NCBI GenBank assembly: GCA_024195265.1
Contig: JAJLRJ010000001.1
Location: 6,629,357-6,693,356, forward strand
Source of the DNA: Dendrophyllia cribrosa
Taxonomy: Eukaryota; Cnidaria; Anthozoa; Scleractinia; Dendrophylliidae
Direction: 5' to 3'
DNA length: 64,000 nt
The translations under genes and the position numbers were made by a program. Positions 61,801 to 64,000 of this stretch are shown here, in pieces. The notes below the pieces were generated by a model. The model was not told the DNA's origin and did not search any database. It worked only from the letters and a program-made list of their open reading frames with translations. The number at the start of each line of letters is the position of its first letter. Within the stretch, counting starts at the first letter, position 1.

Positions 61801-63764
61801 TTAAAATGTCCACGAACTTTTGAAATGCCCTGTATAGTACAAGCATTATTAATACAACTCACTTTTGTTCTTCAATGCTCCTTGACCTCTCTCTGTATTG
61901 TTTATCTCTCTGCTCAGCCTCTTTAGCCTAGCCATTGCAAACAAAACATTTGATAAGTACCACACATGTACATACTTACGGTACTCATATATAAATTATA
62001 CAGGCTGCCGTGTGCATAAGGTGCATCTTTGACTTAAACTCTTGTTTTTCTCCCACAAATTGCAGCATAGGCAGTCATAAACTCAAGTTACTGTAGCCTG
62101 CCATGGTTGTTGTCCATTGGTCATTGCAAGCTGGTCATCTGAAGTCACTACAGTTGCAAGCCATAAAATAGCCAGCTATTAATGACAACCCTGGACATAT
62201 TTTAATGATGTAAATAACAGATGGCATATCCCTTAGCGTATCTCCTGCTTATACATGTATTGTATTTACTTGTGGCGCAGCGGACGAGTTAAAAATTTGG
62301 TTGTTTTTCTCCATGGTATCACAAATTGCAATGTTTTTTAAAGTTTCCTGTATCCCGCGGGACAACGTACACTAGTCTGATTAGACACGCGACCCCATGA
62401 TCTCGCTCTTGATTCCAAGATGTCAGCAAAATCTTACCGAAGCAAAAGAAAGAATAACAGCACCCAAGTTTTCAAGATAATGCAAGGGGTTCATGGATGG
62501 ATAAAATAGGATATACACTGTAACTTGCCATTTCAGTTAGCAATCATGGTTTGAAGTATCTGCTACTGAATGTAGTGAATGTACATGTAATGAGGTCTGT
62601 CTTACTTTTTAGACATAATTTTAAGCTTATGTTATTCAGTAAAAGCACTCAAAACACTCGGGAATCAATACTGCAATGAGTTAAGATGCCACAAGTTAAA
62701 GCTGTGTACAGCTTCTTGTTTCTTTGTGAAGCCAGTAACCTCAACAAGGCTTAAAGACAGCCCTATATCATAAATTTAAGCTACAGTACATGTATGTAAA
62801 ACCACTTTTTCAATTTACGCAAAACAAGGAGAAAACTTACCTCTCGTTCTTTTCTTTTTCTCTCTGCTTCATTTTTAGCAGCTGTGGCCTGTTTTCGTTC
62901 TTCTTCCTTTCTTTTCTTTTCATCTACCTGTTCGACATTGACAAAATTACTCTGCTACACAGTCAGTTACAGTCAACTCTCTCGTAAGCAGACACCCTCA
63001 GGAATTGAAAAAAGTGTCTGTTAGTGGAGCTGTCCGCTTACGAGAATTAGTACCATAAGCAGACACCAAAGAAAATAGGGTGGATGTCCCCTTACAGGAG
63101 AGTTAATTAGCGGGTGTTAATTATGTTTTATTGGGTAGCCAAAAATAGCAACTGAAAATATAATGCGAAAGGTGGCCATAACGTGACACTACAAATGTTA
63201 CGTCGGACTGTTGTTATAAACGAACAGACAGCTTGCTTTCCCGCGGACAAATGGAGATTTGGCAAAACCGATCCCCACTGTTCTGTTGCTCTGTCAAAGG
63301 TCATACACTGTATTTTTGTTGATTTATTGCAAATTAAAGACAAATTTCATTGCCAAGAGGCAATTTTATACATGGGGTGTCAGCTTACGAGAGAGTGTAA
63401 GCAAAAGAAAAATCTAATTTTCATTTTCAATAGTGTCTGCATCCGCTTATGAGAGAGTGTCCACTTACAGGAATGTGTAAATACAGAGTTCGACTGGGAG
63501 GTAAAACGGGTTTTGAAAAGACGTCCGTAAGTAGAACTCTCCGCTTACGAAAGTGTCTGTTAGCGGAGAGTTGACTGACAGTGTATTTTTCTTGAGACTT
63601 GCAATGTTGCAAGATAAATTGTATATTAAAAAAATACATTCTATTTACACATAATATTATTGTCATGAAGCAATTTCTGCACTGACCTCAGATTGGGACC
63701 AGAACTCGTCTCGTTTCTGAACATTTATTTCCTTCTGTACTTTTACTTTCTGATATACAGAACC
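52830..63764 (-). CDS. DBNL: Drebrin-like / Abp1-type actin adaptor, 3' part, two SH3 domains
   Basis: Exons (- strand): 63764-63687, 62927-62841, 61927-61863, 59714-59660, 59295-59215, 58361-58134, 57511-57305, 56930-56870, 55045-54858, 54687-54642, 52969-52830; 1,236 nt, 411 residues, phases all consistent. The first exon ([22 protein letters not shown]) matches the linker after the ADF-H domain of DBNL/mAbp1. A charged Glu/Lys/Arg/Gln helix follows, then a proline-rich region ([17 protein letters not shown]), a Pro-Glu repeat and a Tyr-containing acidic stretch ([15 protein letters not shown]). Two SH3 domains come last, each ALYDYQA...FDPGDII...IDEGWW(K/R)G...[11 protein letters not shown]. 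The family links F-actin to endocytosis and signalling; the Tyr sites could be kinase targets. The 5' exons, presumably ADF-H, lie beyond 64000. Vertebrate DBNL and yeast Abp1 have one SH3. Confidence 0.9.
53048..53525. mobile_element. Mariner-type MITE, CAGTCAAACCTCTC ends
   Basis: The ends CAGTCAAACCTCTCCATACG and GTATTAGAGAGGTTCGACTG are inverted copies and are flanked by TA (53046-53047 and 53526-53527). About 478 bp, in the last DBNL intron. Related to 19085-19239 and 62970-63577. Confidence 0.65.
54098..54233 (-). mobile_element. TAGCCTGTTCCAGGCGTT-family MITE, copy 2
   Basis: The ends TAGCCTGTTCCAGGCGTT and AACGCCTGAAACAGGCTA; the interior matches the complement of 44034-44202 (GTGGCGCGCGAAAGAAAAA block). 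In the last DBNL intron. Confidence 0.65.
55065..56505 (-). repeat. Interspersed repeat, copy 2
   Basis: Reverse-orientation relative of 31131-32300, sharing the blocks listed there. It is longer because of an insert at 55178-55452. Between the SH3-coding exons of the DBNL-like gene. Confidence 0.65.
55178..55452. mobile_element. MITE-like insert within repeat copy 2
   Basis: The ends CTACAAGCAGTTGCAAAAAG then GTTGAGACA, and the complement CTTTTTGCAATTGCTTGTAG, enclose about 230 bp absent from the copy at 31131-32300. This supports insertion after the repeat had spread. Confidence 0.6.
57561..57801. mobile_element. piggyBac-like MITE
   Basis: TTAA at both ends (57561-57564 and 57798-57801) with inverted CCCTTTCACTCCCA / (complemented right) CCCTTTAACCAGCTCC termini. 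About 240 bp, non-coding, 50 bp upstream of the DBNL exon at 57511-57305. Confidence 0.7.
59906..60501. mobile_element. MITE-like element inserted in the mariner
   Basis: The inverted ends CAGGGCTTCTGATATTACGC and GCGTAATATCAGAAGCCCTG are flanked by AATAAA on both sides (a 6-bp duplication). The interior has many ATTATGCGAT-like units near both ends. About 596 bp with no recognised protein. Confidence 0.75.
60630..61643 (-). pseudogene. Degenerate Tc1/mariner-type transposase
   Basis: Reading on the - strand: an N-terminal HTH region ([34 protein letters not shown]), then [11 protein letters not shown], then [15 protein letters not shown] and [17 protein letters not shown]. The second catalytic Asp (DGAPAH) and the Glu of DLNPIE are 37 residues apart, a DD37E spacing. 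Frameshifts and stops split it; the only nearby ATG (61643) is out of frame with the HTH region across an A-run. Confidence 0.8.
62970..63577. mobile_element. Mariner-type MITE, CAGTCAACTCTCTCG ends
   Basis: The ends CAGTCAACTCTCTCGTAAGC and GTTAGCGGAGAGTTGACTG are inverted copies; the interior repeats CTTACGAGAGAGTGT-like phrases. A TA lies at the left end (62968-62969); the right flank is altered. In the first DBNL intron of this window. Confidence 0.6.
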
Positions 63765-63852
63765 CTGTTAATAATAATTTAAAAAATTATGATTAATGTT
63801 ACATGTAGTGTTAGTATTAACCCTTTATGCATGGTTCAATTCCTACAGTTAC

Positions 63853-64000
63853 CATCCCCCCCCCCCCCCCCCCCCCCCCCCGGGCACACCCCCGGGGATT
63901 TGCCATTTTTTCTTTACTTGGCGTCCTAATCCCCACCCCCGGGCACAAAGAAAGAGGTAATTCCCCATGCCGGGGACACTTAACAGCAAGCTGCACCGTT
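63853..64000. mobile_element. Left part of a C/G-run TIR element, cut by the window edge
   Basis: CATCCCCC... with a C-run of about 34, then CGGGCACACCCCCGGGGATTTG and GGGGACACTT-like phrases, as in the elements at 25260-26127 and 48726-49701. The right end is outside the window. Confidence 0.5.

Larger units (their letters stand above)
59862..61832 (-). mobile_element. Tc1/mariner-type transposon, DD37E-like, dead
   Basis: The inverted ends CAGGGTGTTTCAAAAGTTTG then TGGACA, and the complement of CAGGGCATTTCAAAAGTTCG then TGGACA, are flanked by TA. Removing a 596-bp insert leaves about 1.4 kb, the usual size. It carries a broken transposase on the - strand. Its right end stops 31 bp from the DBNL exon at 61863. 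Confidence 0.85.

Noticed and set aside
1..64000. tRNA, rRNA, CRISPR, or bacterial operon structures
   Set aside because: No cloverleaf with intact A and B boxes, no regularly spaced repeat-spacer array and no ribosomal RNA core were recognised.

Overview
The window looks like nuclear DNA of an anthozoan cnidarian, most likely a stony coral or close relative. It is AT-rich, has GT-AG introns and cnidarian-type rhodopsin-class receptors, and is crowded with MITE-like inverted-repeat elements and LINE fragments. No bacterial operons, CRISPR arrays, rRNA or tRNA genes were seen. The organism call is an inference from gene content and style, not from a search.

Layout. (1) 1.6-3.9 kb, + strand: a two-exon class A GPCR. 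(2) 4.05-5.78 kb: a 5'-truncated LINE with an open reverse transcriptase frame, sitting inside a tetranucleotide microsatellite. (3) 5.8-10.2 kb: no gene recognised, several MITE-like inverted repeats. (4) 11.3-45.6 kb, + strand: one very large kinesin gene. I could assemble 22 coding exons whose phases all agree (6,084 nt, 2,027 residues). It has an N-terminal motor, a long coiled-coil rod and a short C-terminal tail. Its introns hold two intronless genes on the same strand, a 6-pyruvoyl-tetrahydropterin synthase (12.8 kb) and a second class A GPCR (27.3 kb), plus a decayed LINE split by a piggyBac-like element and many MITEs. (5) 46.8-50.1 kb: a head-to-head pair of nuclear genes for mitochondrial proteins, MRPL35 (-) and a HIGD2A-like gene (+), separated by about 144 bp containing a YY1-like site. 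(6) 52.8-64 kb, - strand: the 3' part (11 exons, 411 residues) of a drebrin-like/Abp1-type actin adaptor with two C-terminal SH3 domains. Its 5' end, presumably carrying the ADF-H domain, lies beyond the window. One of its introns carries a dead Tc1/mariner-type transposon with a second element inserted in it.

How the genes relate: the MRPL35/HIGD2A pair is the only arrangement that suggests shared function and regulation (mitochondrial translation and respiratory chain assembly from one divergent promoter). The nested genes probably reflect insertion into long introns. The most interesting points are the kinesin (motor and neck resembling the armadillo-repeat kinesins of plants and protists but with no armadillo repeats, and an acidic insertion in loop L10 built from small exons), the tandem SH3 duplication, the divergent mitochondrial promoter, and the layered mobile elements.

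Exon boundaries were derived by hand from splice signals, phase and family similarity; no alignment or transcript data were available.
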